Positions 1 through 9,127 of a stretch of DNA of 64,000 nucleotides are shown here, piece by piece. Below the pieces are notes generated by a model. The model was not told the origin of the DNA. It saw only the letters and a list, made by a program, of their open reading frames with translations, and did no database searches. Origin of the DNA: CAKOSP01 sp964369845 (GTDB lineage: Bacteria > Bacillota_I > Bacilli_A > RF39 > UBA660); the NCBI GenBank assembly GCA_964369845.1, contig CAYJFJ010000002.1, forward strand, positions 8,908-72,907, written 5' to 3'. Position numbers and translations under genes: made by a program. The first letter of the stretch is position 1. Each line of letters opens with the position of its first letter.

Positions 1-730
1 TTTTTAACAAATATGTTTTATCTTCAATTAAACTGTAATCAAATGTTGTTCTTAAAGTTAAAGGAATAAACATATCGCTGTTATTTATTTTTACTTCAAA
101 TGATGAATTATCTTGATTACTTGCTACTACACTTTCGTACTTAGATCCTCCCGTTGCATTATAATAAAACTTTCCAGAGTTATCTTCATTTGGTAATATA
201 ACTTTTATTAATCCTTCTTTAATATCGTGATAAAATTGATGCGTTATAACTGATACTCTAAACTCTGCTATATCTTTGTGAATCAAAACTACATCCTGGA
301 GTTTATACTCTATTAAGTAAGCAATTTTACCGGTTGTATTATAAGTTACATCTAGTCTAAGTGAAGATGAATAATTTATTATGTTAAATGTTTTATCGTA
401 ACCTTTATTATCTTTTTGATAACTTAAAGGCGTAAAATCACTTCTCTGCATTGTGTCATATGTAACTTCATCCGCGTTCAAAACTGATATACCCTTTATT
501 TCTAATCTGCTTACTGTCTGATAATAATCTTCATAATCCGAAAGATTTTCAGCATAAAAATCGCGATCAAAACCATCAGTTTCATAATCTAAAAAAAATA
601 ATTCTTTAACATCTGCTGAACCATCTGCATTTATTTTAATTTCTGAATAAAAATTTTCTATCTCATATTCTTTTGCTTCAACACTTAGTGGAAATAACAT
701 CATCATTAAAACAATTATCAACTTACTCAT
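1..730 (-). CDS. DUF2207-like secreted/membrane protein, N-terminal part (runs off left edge)
   Basis: The frame is open from an ATG at 730 to the window edge, giving the first 243 residues and no stop. The N-terminus is a signal peptide (MSKLIIVLMMMLFPLSVEA), followed directly by a stretch with the pattern YEIENFYSEIKINADGS and DVKE, which is how the extracellular domain of DUF2207 (YciQ-like) membrane proteins begins. Members normally have later membrane helices and a C-terminal tail, which would lie outside the window. A weak Shine-Dalgarno (AGGTTGAT) abuts the ATG. The function of DUF2207 proteins is unknown. The family call rests on the general N-terminal pattern only and is moderate. 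Confidence 0.6.
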   Translation of the reverse strand, partial: MSKLIIVLMMMLFPLSVEAKEYEIENFYSEIKINADGSADVKELFFLDYETDGFDRDFYAENLSDYEDYYQTVSRLEIKGISVLNADEVTYDTMQRSDFTPLSYQKDNKGYDKTFNIINYSSSLRLDVTYNTTGKIAYLIEYKLQDVVLIHKDIAEFRVSVITHQFYHDIKEGLIKVILPNEDNSGKFYYNATGGSKYESVVASNQDNSSFEVKINNSDMFIPLTLRTTFDYSLIEDKTYLLK

Positions 731-802
731 ATCAACCTACTCTTTTAGTTATTATATCATAAATTTTTGCAAAAAAAAAAAGATTTATAGCTATTATTAC
801 CA

Positions 803-2281
803 TTATGGACAATAACTTATCTTCTCTTCTTCTGTTAATGCGTTATATACGTCTTTATCAACTAAACACATATCACCCATATGATTTTTGTATAAACTTT
901 TTGACTCTTCATTCACTACAATTAAGTTATTTTCTAGAGAATCAACTTGAAAAAACATATAGCTTGTATTAACATCACTCTTTAAATTAAATGCACTCAA
1001 ATCCAAACTTTTTAATGCTGTATTGTACAGAAACATTCCATTCATATCTGTGACATTTGAAGTATCAAATGAACTTAAATCAATGTATTCTAACGATTCA
1101 CACCCAGAAAACATTCCAGCCATATTTGTGACATTTGAAGTATTAAAAGAACTTAAATCAATATTCTTCACCCAATAAAACGAATCAAACATATATGACA
1201 TATTAGTCATATTTGAAGTATCATATGAGTTATTAAAACTTATAGTTTCTGTATGAGGAAATTCAAAAGTTGTTAATGGTAAACTTTCAGTTGGCGTTAC
1301 CCATTCATCTTCATGAGCTATTATTTTACCATTAGATTCGATATATAACGAGTAAATTCCTTTTTCTTGCATTTCTTCTCTATCTTCTACTGCATAAGCT
1401 ACTACTGAGTTATCCTGATTTTCGGATATATCCCACTTTAGCGTAGCCGCGTTATATCTACTTTCGTTTATTGAATCATTAAACTCAATATTATATACTA
1501 AATAACGCATCGATGTTAGATCCCTAAGTTCTTCTTCTATTTCATCGATACTAGAACCTTCAGGCATATTATTTATAATCCTATGAAACTCTGTTGCATT
1601 TACCATTTTTGATCCATTCAACATTTTTTCTTGAGTCAAAATAAAGTCTGCTTCTAGATTTTTACCTTCATTTAATACTTGATCAGTGTCTAAGTTTATA
1701 AATGTTATTTTTGCATTCCAATTTTGTGTTGTACCTGTCGTGCTCGAAGTTGTTGTAATAACTTGACCTTCTTTAACTTTAATCAAACCATTATATTCTG
1801 TTATATCAAATCCACTAATAGTTTCTCCAGTTGATGCATCAATTACATTTTTATAAGTTAATCCTTCAATGTTAGTCAATACATTACCTTCTGGATCTGT
1901 TATTGTCAACAATAACTCTGCAATATCACTATTTTGCGAGTATACAAAGTCATTTGCTGTTATATCAAAATATACATTATAACTTTGCGATGCACTTCCA
2001 CTTGAACTGTTTGCAACTAATGTTGCTGATGATGTAGTTGCAGTTGACAAACTTCCATCTCCTTCACCAAAGTTATCTTGACTTGCATTTAATGTCATTT
2101 CTAATCCTGGTGTGAAAATTAATTTTTCACCGACTTCTGTTCCAACGTTTGCATTAGTGTTTGCTGGTGATGAGGACTGTGCTACAAAGTATGCAAATGA
2201 CAAAGCTATAGTCGTTATACTTACTAATAAAATTATTAATAATGTTATATTTTTTTTATTTTTTTTAAAATTCAGGTTCAT
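803..2281 (-). CDS. SipW-type secreted surface protein with BspA-like repeats
   Basis: 492 residues. Residues 1-35 form an unusual signal segment: a basic start, a hydrophobic core and the motif SFAYF, like substrates of the SipW signal peptidase (TasA/CalY class). Residues about 40-225 are a TasA-like beta domain almost the same as that of the gene at 13658-15181. Residues about 345-430 carry three to four BspA-like (DUF285) repeats of the type NTSNVTNMAGMF, ending in a Cys-containing tail. BspA-like repeats are known from adhesins of host-associated bacteria; adhesion here is inference. The start has a clear AGGAGA site 5-6 bases upstream. Residues 260-330 resemble the part of the 62706 protein just upstream of its repeats. 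No sipW gene lies in the window. Confidence 0.82.
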   Translation of the reverse strand: MNLNFKKNKKNITLLIILLVSITTIALSFAYFVAQSSSPANTNANVGTEVGEKLIFTPGLEMTLNASQDNFGEGDGSLSTATTSSATLVANSSSGSASQSYNVYFDITANDFVYSQNSDIAELLLTITDPEGNVLTNIEGLTYKNVIDASTGETISGFDITEYNGLIKVKEGQVITTTSSTTGTTQNWNAKITFINLDTDQVLNEGKNLEADFILTQEKMLNGSKMVNATEFHRIINNMPEGSSIDEIEEELRDLTSMRYLVYNIEFNDSINESRYNAATLKWDISENQDNSVVAYAVEDREEMQEKGIYSLYIESNGKIIAHEDEWVTPTESLPLTTFEFPHTETISFNNSYDTSNMTNMSYMFDSFYWVKNIDLSSFNTSNVTNMAGMFSGCESLEYIDLSSFDTSNVTDMNGMFLYNTALKSLDLSAFNLKSDVNTSYMFFQVDSLENNLIVVNEESKSLYKNHMGDMCLVDKDVYNALTEEEKISYCP

Positions 2282-2303
2282 TTTTATCTCCTATCATATA
2301 GTG

Positions 2304-2332
2304 ATTATAACAAAATATAGTTAGTTAGTAAA
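2304..2332 (-). promoter_or_regulatory. Promoter of the BspA-like gene
   Basis: On the minus strand TTTACT (2332-2327), 17 bp spacer, TATAAT (2309-2304), with a TGT extension before the -10 box. It sits about 25 bp upstream of the start codon at 2281. Confidence 0.6.
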
Positions 2333-2362
2333 GAAAAAATGTTTAACTATTGCTAAACATTT
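2333..2362 (-). terminator. Terminator after valS
   Basis: Nine-base-pair stem AAATGTTTA / TAAACATTT (2337-2345 with 2354-2362) with an 8-base loop, followed on the minus strand by a T-run. It overlaps the valS stop codon. Confidence 0.75.
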
Positions 2363-4883
2363 ATTTTGATAATTTATCCAATTCTATTTCTTCTTTTTCT
2401 AAAGCTTCTTTTTCTTTTTCAACTAGTGATGCTGGAGCTTTTGATATGTATCCTTCATTAGAAAGTAGTTTTTTTCTTCTTTCAATTGATGACTTCAGTA
2501 CATCTATTTGTTTTGCTTTTAACGCTTTATCTTCATCGGTTTCTTCTTTTTCAAAGTAAATTGTTACTGAGTAATTTTTAGTAAATACTTCAAATGATTT
2601 AATATTTAAATCTTCAGTTATAACAGAATCATTTAATTTTAAAATATTTTTAATCAAAGTATAATCTAAATCATTATTAATTTTAACTTTTAAGTCTTTT
2701 GTCATTTTATTTTCTAGTTTTATATTTCTAAAAGATTTTATAAATTCAATTTGTTCACTTATTTCTTTTTCAAAACTATCAAATATTAAATTATCACTTA
2801 CTACTGGATATTCACTTATCATAATAGATTCATGAGTTTTAACTGGTAACATCGAATATATTTCCTCAGTTATAAATGGAGCAAGTGGATGTAATAATTT
2901 AAGTATTTTATCTAGTACATAAATAAGTGTTGATTTTGTACTTTCTTTTTCTAAGTCAAATTTACTCATTTCTATATAATTATCACAAAATGATTCCCAA
3001 ACAAAATTATAAAGTGTTGTTCCTACTATATTAAAGTCGTATGTTTCCATGTTTTTAGTAACTTCTAAAATTACTTTCTGTAACTTAGATAAAATCCATT
3101 TATCTTTTGCATCAATGTTTTCCAAACTTATTTCTTTTAAATCTTCAGTGTTCATTAAAACATATCTTGATGCATTCCAAAGTTTATTAAAAAAGTTCCA
3201 GCTTGAAGACACTTTTTCTTCATCGTATCTTAAGTCCATACCAGAAGCTGATGATGTTGCTAAGAAATATCTAAGTGCATCAGTACCATAACTTTCGATA
3301 GCGTCCATCGGATCTACTCCATTACCTAAGCTTTTAGACATTTTTCTTCCATCTTTTGCTCTAATAAGACCATGAATTAAACAATCTTTAAACGGTCTTT
3401 CATTAGTAAAGTGTAATCCTTGAAATGTCATTCTATTTACCCAAAATGGTATAATATCATATCCTGTTACTAAAACATTATTTGGATAATATCTTTTTAA
3501 ATCTTCTGTTTCATTTGGCCAACCTAATGTTGAAAAAGGCCATAGTGCACTAGAAAACCACGTATCTAAAACATCATTATCTTGAGTCCATCCTTCTCCC
3601 GGGCAGTCACTTCCTACGTAAACTTCTTCACCTTTATACCAAGCAGGTATTCTGTGTCCCCACCATAATTGTCTTGATATGCACCAGTCATATGTAATTT
3701 CCATCCAGTGATTCATAATTTTTTCGAATCTTTCAGGTACAAAATTTACTTTTGTATCTTTATTTTTTTGATTTTCTAAAACTCTGTCGGCAAGCGGTCT
3801 CATTTTAACAAACCACTGTTTTGATAAGTAAGGTTCTACTACTGCATCAGTTCTTTCAGAGTGTCCTACACTATGTGTCATTTCTTCTATTTTTATTAGT
3901 AGATTTTCTTCTTTTAATTTTTCAATTAATTTTTTTCTAGCAACAAATCTATCAAGACCAGCAAACTCAAGAGCAAATTCATTCATTGTTCCATCTGCAT
4001 TAATACATACTACTCTTTCTAAATTGTGTCTTGATGCCACTTCAAAATCATTAGGATCATGTGCTGGAGTTATTTTTACTGCTCCTGTACCAAACTCAGG
4101 ATCTGCATAACTATCTCCTACTACAATAATTTCTTTATTTACTAGAGGAAGAATTACTGTTTTACCTATCAAATCTTTATAACGTTCATCGTTTGGATTT
4201 ACTGCTACTGCTGTATCCCCAAATAAAGTTTCAGGTCTTGTTGTTGCAATTTCTAAATGTTTATCAGTACCTGGAATCATATATTTAATATGATAAAATG
4301 CACCATTTACATCTTTATGAATTACCTCTTCATTTGAAAGAGCCGTCATTGCTTCAGGGTCCCAGTTAATTATTCTTTCTCCCCTGTAAATTAGACCTTC
4401 ATTATACATGTCTATGAATACTTTTTGAACTGCTTTAGAAAGATTTTCATCTAATGTAAATCTTTCTTTTGAATAACATAAAGATAAACCCATTTTTGAC
4501 CACTGAGTTCTTATATTCTTAGAATATTCATTTTTCCATTCCCAAGCATATTCTAGCCATTTTTCCCTCGTTAAACTTCTTGGATTAATTCCTTCTGCTT
4601 TTAATTTACCATCAACTTTAGCTTGTGTTGCAATTCCAGCATGATCCATTCCTGGAAGCCACATTGCATCAAATCCTTGCATTCTTTTAAAACGAATTAA
4701 GATATCTTGAAGTGTTGTATCCCATGCATGACCTAGATGTAGTTTACCTGTTACATTTGGTGGTGGTATTACTACTGCGTAAGGCTCCTTATCTTTTTTA
4801 TCTGCTTCAAAATAATTATTTTCAAGCCAAGTTTCATATTTTCCTTCTTCAACCAATTTATGGTTATATTTTGCTTCTAACAT
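2361..4883 (-). CDS. valS: Valyl-tRNA synthetase
   Basis: 840 residues, class I aminoacyl-tRNA synthetase that charges tRNA-Val and edits misactivated threonine. The HIGH signature is PPPNVTGKLHLGH at residues 40-52. The CP1 editing domain spans roughly 195-340 (TTRPET at 214-219). The WCISRQLWWGH motif is at 400-410, KMSKSLGN at 514-521, and the C-terminal coiled-coil arm covers about 775-840. Length is close to the usual 860-880. Its first 20 bases overlap the end of the HD-domain gene, so both are probably translated from the T-box-controlled transcript upstream. A terminator follows immediately. Confidence 0.97.
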   Translation of the reverse strand: MLEAKYNHKLVEEGKYETWLENNYFEADKKDKEPYAVVIPPPNVTGKLHLGHAWDTTLQDILIRFKRMQGFDAMWLPGMDHAGIATQAKVDGKLKAEGINPRSLTREKWLEYAWEWKNEYSKNIRTQWSKMGLSLCYSKERFTLDENLSKAVQKVFIDMYNEGLIYRGERIINWDPEAMTALSNEEVIHKDVNGAFYHIKYMIPGTDKHLEIATTRPETLFGDTAVAVNPNDERYKDLIGKTVILPLVNKEIIVVGDSYADPEFGTGAVKITPAHDPNDFEVASRHNLERVVCINADGTMNEFALEFAGLDRFVARKKLIEKLKEENLLIKIEEMTHSVGHSERTDAVVEPYLSKQWFVKMRPLADRVLENQKNKDTKVNFVPERFEKIMNHWMEITYDWCISRQLWWGHRIPAWYKGEEVYVGSDCPGEGWTQDNDVLDTWFSSALWPFSTLGWPNETEDLKRYYPNNVLVTGYDIIPFWVNRMTFQGLHFTNERPFKDCLIHGLIRAKDGRKMSKSLGNGVDPMDAIESYGTDALRYFLATSSASGMDLRYDEEKVSSSWNFFNKLWNASRYVLMNTEDLKEISLENIDAKDKWILSKLQKVILEVTKNMETYDFNIVGTTLYNFVWESFCDNYIEMSKFDLEKESTKSTLIYVLDKILKLLHPLAPFITEEIYSMLPVKTHESIMISEYPVVSDNLIFDSFEKEISEQIEFIKSFRNIKLENKMTKDLKVKINNDLDYTLIKNILKLNDSVITEDLNIKSFEVFTKNYSVTIYFEKEETDEDKALKAKQIDVLKSSIERRKKLLSNEGYISKAPASLVEKEKEALEKEEIELDKLSK

Positions 4884-5586
4884 TTTGTTTCCTTTCTATA
4901 TTTTCTTTTAATTCTTTGACAACATTATCAAATTTGCAATTTAATTTATCTAATACTGAATATATTATATCTTTAATTTCTACTTCAAATTCATTAAAAT
5001 TCACATCATATATAAATGCAAACATTCTGCAGTATGAATCATTAATGTTTTTTACATTTTCACTTGATACTGTTTTTCCATTTTGAATTTCTCTTTCTAC
5101 GTTTGGAGAAATTTTGTCAGTAGTGATATTTTTAAAACAATCACTACTGTAAGTTCTTATGATATCAAGTTTATCAGCATCTCTTATAAATTTAGCAAAA
5201 AATAAATGCCTTTCATTAAGTGATGGTTCTATATTCTTTTTATTATGATTTTTAATTGCAAACTTTATTAGTTCATAATCATTTTCATTCTTCCAAAAAT
5301 TTTTTATATACATTTTTTCTCCGAATAATACTTCTACCGAGTAATCTGCATGGTCTATCGATAAGTGATCTTCGTAAGTATTGTAAACTTCTAATTGTTT
5401 AAACCTTCCAAAGTCATGTAATAAACCAATTAATTCACATAACTCTATATCTTCATCGCTTAAATTCATTAACTTAGCATATTTTCGGCATATTTCAAAT
5501 ACTCTTAATGAATGATTATATTTATCAAAAATATCTTTGTTATCCAAATCATAATTATTAACATATTTTTTAAATTCTTCTATCAT
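4864..5586 (-). CDS. HD-domain phosphohydrolase
   Basis: 240 residues. An HD metal-binding set is visible: H25, H57-D58 in LLHDFGRF, and a later Asp in DADKLD (about 137). This is the layout of small soluble HD hydrolases that act on nucleotides or phosphate esters; the substrate cannot be read from sequence. The gene is the first one after the T-box leader and overlaps valS by 20 bp, so it appears to be induced together with valS when charged tRNA-Val is low. The start at 5586 is supported by an AAGGAAG site. The link to translation stress or tRNA metabolism is inferred from context. Confidence 0.8.
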   Translation of the reverse strand: MIEEFKKYVNNYDLDNKDIFDKYNHSLRVFEICRKYAKLMNLSDEDIELCELIGLLHDFGRFKQLEVYNTYEDHLSIDHADYSVEVLFGEKMYIKNFWKNENDYELIKFAIKNHNKKNIEPSLNERHLFFAKFIRDADKLDIIRTYSSDCFKNITTDKISPNVEREIQNGKTVSSENVKNINDSYCRMFAFIYDVNFNEFEVEIKDIIYSVLDKLNCKFDNVVKELKENIERKQNVRSKI

Positions 5587-5800
5587 AACGCTTCCTTTCT
5601 TTCATAAAAAAAGATGATACCTAAAGGGCGAATAAATCCGCGGTACCACCTTACTTGTTTCTTAAATGATTATAACGTATCTTAAACGATTTAAACTCTA
5701 TTTGCAACACTTCAAATATTCATATTATTAGTTCTCATCAACCACTAACTTTCTTGAAATACAATATATTTTACTCCTCAAATTTCTTTGCCTAACAAAT
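5587..5800 (-). promoter_or_regulatory. T-box riboswitch controlling the HD gene and valS
   Basis: The leader contains the T-box antiterminator core AAGGTGGTACCGCGG (complement of 5638-5652) and the matching CGCCCTT. A competing terminator is clear: GGTGGTACC (5650-5642) pairs with GGTATCATC (5621-5613) over 9 bp, followed by seven T. Upstream, a stem I region starts near 5776 with GGAGTA, and a TTTGAAGTGTTGC stretch (about 5719-5707) could carry a GTG or GTT valine specifier. The downstream valS fits a valine T-box. The exact specifier triplet is a guess. Confidence 0.93.
5606..5650 (-). terminator. T-box conditional terminator hairpin
   Basis: Perfect 9-bp stem (with G-U pairs) between 5642-5650 and 5613-5621, then T7 on the minus strand (5612-5606). 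It is mutually exclusive with the antiterminator because both use the GGTGGTACC strand. Confidence 0.9.
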
Positions 5801-5802
5801 AT

Positions 5803-5831
5803 ATTTTATCAAATAACTATTTAAATTTCAA
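5803..5831 (-). promoter_or_regulatory. Promoter of the T-box/HD/valS operon
   Basis: Minus strand TTGAAA (5831-5826), 17 bp, TAAAAT (5808-5803). Predicted transcription start near 5796, just before the T-box leader. Confidence 0.75.
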
Positions 5832-5859
5832 GACTTAAAACAACTTGACCAATAGCTTT

Positions 5860-7821
5860 TTATCTAATCATATTTAAACTATATGCTAATGATTTTTGAT
5901 TATCAAAATCAAAGTTAGTTTTTTTGTTAAGATTATTGATTTCTTGTAGGATATTTCTTACGAATTCTTCATCATATAATTCGCCAATTTGTTTATCATA
6001 TATATATGCTTCCACATATTTCATGTAATCTTTGCTAATGAAAATATATTCAGATTGATTATTGTAATAACTTATAAAATCTTTTTGCAAATTATTTTTA
6101 GCAATTAAATTTGTAGTATATAAATCCAAACTTAATTTAAACTTAGCGGCATCAAGGTTATTGTTACTACAATATAGAATTATAGTTTCATCTAAAGATT
6201 TTTCTTCACTAGCCAACAAATCTAGTAAAGTATTATAATTTAAATTTAATGCATATTCTTTATTTGAGTTATAATCCATAAAGTCCTTAAATTCAATTTC
6301 ATTACTTTTTATAAACTCTAATTTATCGGCAAATGCGTTGTCATTTTTAATTAAATCGTATGAACTATAATTATTTTTTAAAGTTAACAGATTTAATGAA
6401 ACATAATTTTCACCATTGTATGTAAAAGTCTCTGGTTCTAAATTTCCTTCATTTAAGTAAGTGTTATTTTTTAAATTTCTTAAAGTATCCTGTGAAGATG
6501 TAATTATAATATTATTATCTTCATAAAATTTAGGAATATTTCCATAATAAACTCTTACATCTTCTATAACTTCATTTTTAAAATTTACAAAGTATGTACT
6601 CTGTTCATTAGCGGTAATTCCTTCTATTCCATTTTCAATTGTGTACTCTCCAAAAAAATCGGTATTATCCTCATAATATCCAAAAGAAGAGTTAACATCA
6701 TTTTGCTGTGATATTTGTTCTTGTAAAGTTTTTGATGCTTCATCAAAAGGAATGTCTTCACTTGAAAATGTTGCATTATTTGAGCAAACAGTTAAATTTT
6801 TACCAACTTGAACAGTACTTGTAATGCTATCTGCACTTTCAATAACTAAGTTGTAGTTATTTAATAAACTACCATTTAAGCCAACTTTATAATTAGTTGA
6901 ATCAGCATAAAAACCTAAACTTTTTAAAGCAGATTCAGGAATATATATGTCGTTATCAATTAAAATTGGATAAACTTTTTTTCCAGTCTCTGTTACTCCA
7001 TAAACCTCTTTATCATTATCATAAAGTTTAATGTTTTCATTAATGCTAACATTTATATTTTTTGTATTATGAAGAATTTCATTATCTAATATATTCTGTT
7101 CATAATTTTCTATTTCCTCAAATTTGTCATATATTTGTTCTGTACTTAAAAATTCATTTGAACTATCAAATTCAAAAAAGTTTAACGTACTATCTACGTC
7201 TTTACCATAAAGAGATTTTACAAAGCTTATTTTAGTTAAAAAAGCGTTTAAATCATTACTACTAACTGTTGAGTTAATAATACTTTCGATTACTTCATAA
7301 CTATCCAGGTCACTTATTGATTTTTCAGAATCATAACTATAAAAATCCTCAGTAACAAAAGTGTATTTATAAATTTTTTCTTCTAATTTAGCTACGGCAT
7401 TTGCTATTTCAATATTGTAATCATAAAGATATTGTGATTTTATCAAAAATGGATAAGTTGAGTCTTTAATGAACTTAACTACTTCACTGTGTTCAAAAAC
7501 TTTTTTTTCTAAATCGTTTAATTCTTTACTACTTTGTGTAAATATTCTTTCTAAGTCCTTTAAATTATTTAAATAATATAGTAGTATTTTTTGTTCATTT
7601 AAACTTAAAGTATTATAAGTTTCTGATGCTAATACTGCTAATTTTAAACCATTTGTTGATTCTTTGTTTATATTTTCTGTGTTTTTATTTTGTTCTATTG
7701 TTTTTACGATTTGAGATGTTTCGGCATCATCACTATTGATTTTCATACTATTCATTGTTGTTGATGCTATCACTCCAGACAGCAAATAAGACATTAATTT
7801 TTTATTCAATTTTTTATTCAT
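5860..7821 (-). CDS. Secreted protein with a copper-amine-oxidase-N-like stalk domain
   Basis: 653 residues, rich in Asn, Glu and Ser. The N-terminus (residues 1-25, LMSYLLSGVIASTTMNS) is a weak signal peptide. Residues about 250-310 show the pattern of the Cu_amine_oxidN1 'stalk' domain: an INENIKL strand, a PILIDNDIYIP stretch and SALKSLGF. This domain is common in secreted Firmicutes proteins and does not imply amine oxidase activity. The rest is alpha-helical with no recognised catalytic motif. It has its own strong promoter and an AGGA-type ribosome site (GGAGGATTT) and no close operon partner. Surface or extracellular location is inferred from the signal and stalk domain. Confidence 0.65.
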   Translation of the reverse strand: MNKKLNKKLMSYLLSGVIASTTMNSMKINSDDAETSQIVKTIEQNKNTENINKESTNGLKLAVLASETYNTLSLNEQKILLYYLNNLKDLERIFTQSSKELNDLEKKVFEHSEVVKFIKDSTYPFLIKSQYLYDYNIEIANAVAKLEEKIYKYTFVTEDFYSYDSEKSISDLDSYEVIESIINSTVSSNDLNAFLTKISFVKSLYGKDVDSTLNFFEFDSSNEFLSTEQIYDKFEEIENYEQNILDNEILHNTKNINVSINENIKLYDNDKEVYGVTETGKKVYPILIDNDIYIPESALKSLGFYADSTNYKVGLNGSLLNNYNLVIESADSITSTVQVGKNLTVCSNNATFSSEDIPFDEASKTLQEQISQQNDVNSSFGYYEDNTDFFGEYTIENGIEGITANEQSTYFVNFKNEVIEDVRVYYGNIPKFYEDNNIIITSSQDTLRNLKNNTYLNEGNLEPETFTYNGENYVSLNLLTLKNNYSSYDLIKNDNAFADKLEFIKSNEIEFKDFMDYNSNKEYALNLNYNTLLDLLASEEKSLDETIILYCSNNNLDAAKFKLSLDLYTTNLIAKNNLQKDFISYYNNQSEYIFISKDYMKYVEAYIYDKQIGELYDEEFVRNILQEINNLNKKTNFDFDNQKSLAYSLNMIR

Positions 7822-7842
7822 AAATCCTCCAATTAAGTAATT

Positions 7843-7870
7843 ATTTTAGCATGACTTTTGTAAATGTCAA
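7843..7870 (-). promoter_or_regulatory. Promoter of the stalk-domain protein
   Basis: Minus strand TTGACA (7870-7865), 16 bp, TAAAAT (7848-7843) with the extension TGC before the -10 box. One of the strongest promoters in the window. Confidence 0.8.
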
Positions 7871-8229
7871 GTTTTAAATTTGTTTCCTAATTTTTTTTAG
7901 TTTAGCCGCTTATGAAGTTACTTTTTTTGCTGAATAAAAGATCGTAAATTTATTTTATCGTGTTACTTATTGCTCTTAACAAAAAACTTAAATAAAGAAA
8001 ATTATAATATTAGAAAATTAATACCTAAAGGTATGTCTAGAGTTCTTTCGCTCAATATGAAATTTAATCATTACAAGTTCATATTAACTATATTCCTAGA
8101 TTTTTTTTAAGGGGATAAAACACTACATGAAAAGATTAAAGAATTATTTCAAAAATTAATATAGTTATTAGATTGCAAATACATCGAACCGAATAAAGTT
8201 AATAGATCTCATTTATTTATTTAAAACAA
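7871..8229. other. Gene-poor intergenic stretch with hairpins and a decayed reading frame
   Basis: About 360 bp without a plausible gene. On the plus strand there is a small hairpin ATACC-TTTA-like (near 8021-8034) and an 8-bp stem AATATGAA / TTCATATT (near 8055-8087). An outer TCTAG / CTAGA pair follows, ending in a run of eight T (near 8101-8108). The layout could be a short structured RNA, but no good promoter was found in front of it. Further right, the plus strand reads a broken peptide (DKTLHEKIKELFQKLI, stop, then LLDCKYIEPNKVNRSHLFI) that looks like a gene relic of unknown origin. Confidence 0.35.
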
Positions 8230-8252
8230 TAAAAAGAGGAATGAATTCCTCT
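8230..8252 (-). terminator. Terminator of the two anchored repeat-protein genes
   Basis: Perfect 8-bp stem AGAGGAAT / ATTCCTCT (8235-8252) with a 2-base gap, followed by TTTTTATT on the minus strand. Confidence 0.75.
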
Positions 8253-8306
8253 CTTTCATTGGCAAATAGGCCAGCAATCAAGAACATTATAATGTAGGAA
8301 CTTAGT

Positions 8307-9125
8307 TTAGAATTCTACACTTAAAACAACTTGATCATCTATTATAACTTTTAATGTTTCTTCTATCTCAAAATTTATTTCAGTAAATGTTGATACTGGA
8401 ACGTATGCTATAAAATTTTCTTCTAAATTATTATAAATATATAAGTAATTATTATATACTACTCCATAATAATTTTCAGCGTTTACTATATAACTAATTG
8501 TAAAGTTTGGTAAAACTCTAGTTTTATCTAATTTATATATTTCATAATATTCATTTTTATAAACAATATAATCATTAAAGTACTGACTATACATTCCATC
8601 TTCTTTAAATAAAGTACTTTCGTATAATTCATCAAACGCATATAAATTATTATCTTTTATTCCTAGTAAAGTATAATCTTCACTAAAAAACAATTCTGTA
8701 TATAGGTAAGGAACTATCACTGATAAGTTTTTTAAACTAAGTGCTCCCCATAATGAGTTTTTCAAAACTAATACTATATTTTTCTCTTCGCTTATCTTTA
8801 TGTCTTCAAATACACTTATATTATTTTCAAGTTTATAATCATATAATATAATTTCATTTCCATCTTGAATAAATACATAACTACTAGTTTTAAGTACATT
8901 CTCTTCTTTAGCTGATGCATATGTACAATTTTCTGTTTTACAAGTATATGTTCCTTCTAAAGCATCACCCTTATAAAAATGAAGTTTGCCTTCATAGTAG
9001 AATTCCTTACTTTCGTTATATAAATCTTTATCACTTAATTTTAAATAAGTTCCATATATTGACAAAGGAATAAAAAGAGTAAGAGAAATTAATATAATTA
9101 TAAATATATGTTTATCTTTTTTCAT
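8307..9125 (-). CDS. Membrane-anchored WG-repeat-like protein (short paralog)
   Basis: 272 residues. One membrane helix at about 7-25, then an outside domain made of beta-rich units of the kind seen in WG/KWG-type repeat proteins: 'NSLWGALSLKN', 'YLYIYNN'. A short module GKLHFYKGDALEGTYTC then CTYA carries two cysteines. The next gene upstream (9128) has the same module near its own membrane anchor, so the two are related. The start codon is 2 bp after that gene's stop, so they share an operon. No catalytic motif is visible. Function is unknown; an extracellular binding or sensing role is inference. Confidence 0.6.
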   Translation of the reverse strand: MKKDKHIFIIILISLTLFIPLSIYGTYLKLSDKDLYNESKEFYYEGKLHFYKGDALEGTYTCKTENCTYASAKEENVLKTSSYVFIQDGNEIILYDYKLENNISVFEDIKISEEKNIVLVLKNSLWGALSLKNLSVIVPYLYTELFFSEDYTLLGIKDNNLYAFDELYESTLFKEDGMYSQYFNDYIVYKNEYYEIYKLDKTRVLPNFTISYIVNAENYYGVVYNNYLYIYNNLEENFIAYVPVSTFTEINFEIEETLKVIIDDQVVLSVEF

Positions 9126-9127
9126 AC

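Noticed and set aside
2112..2324. Plus-strand frame opposite the BspA-like gene
   Set aside because: It mirrors the coding strand of the signal region of the gene at 803-2281, has no ribosome site, and a matching shadow appears at 15021-15218 opposite the paralog, which shows that the similarity comes from the real genes.
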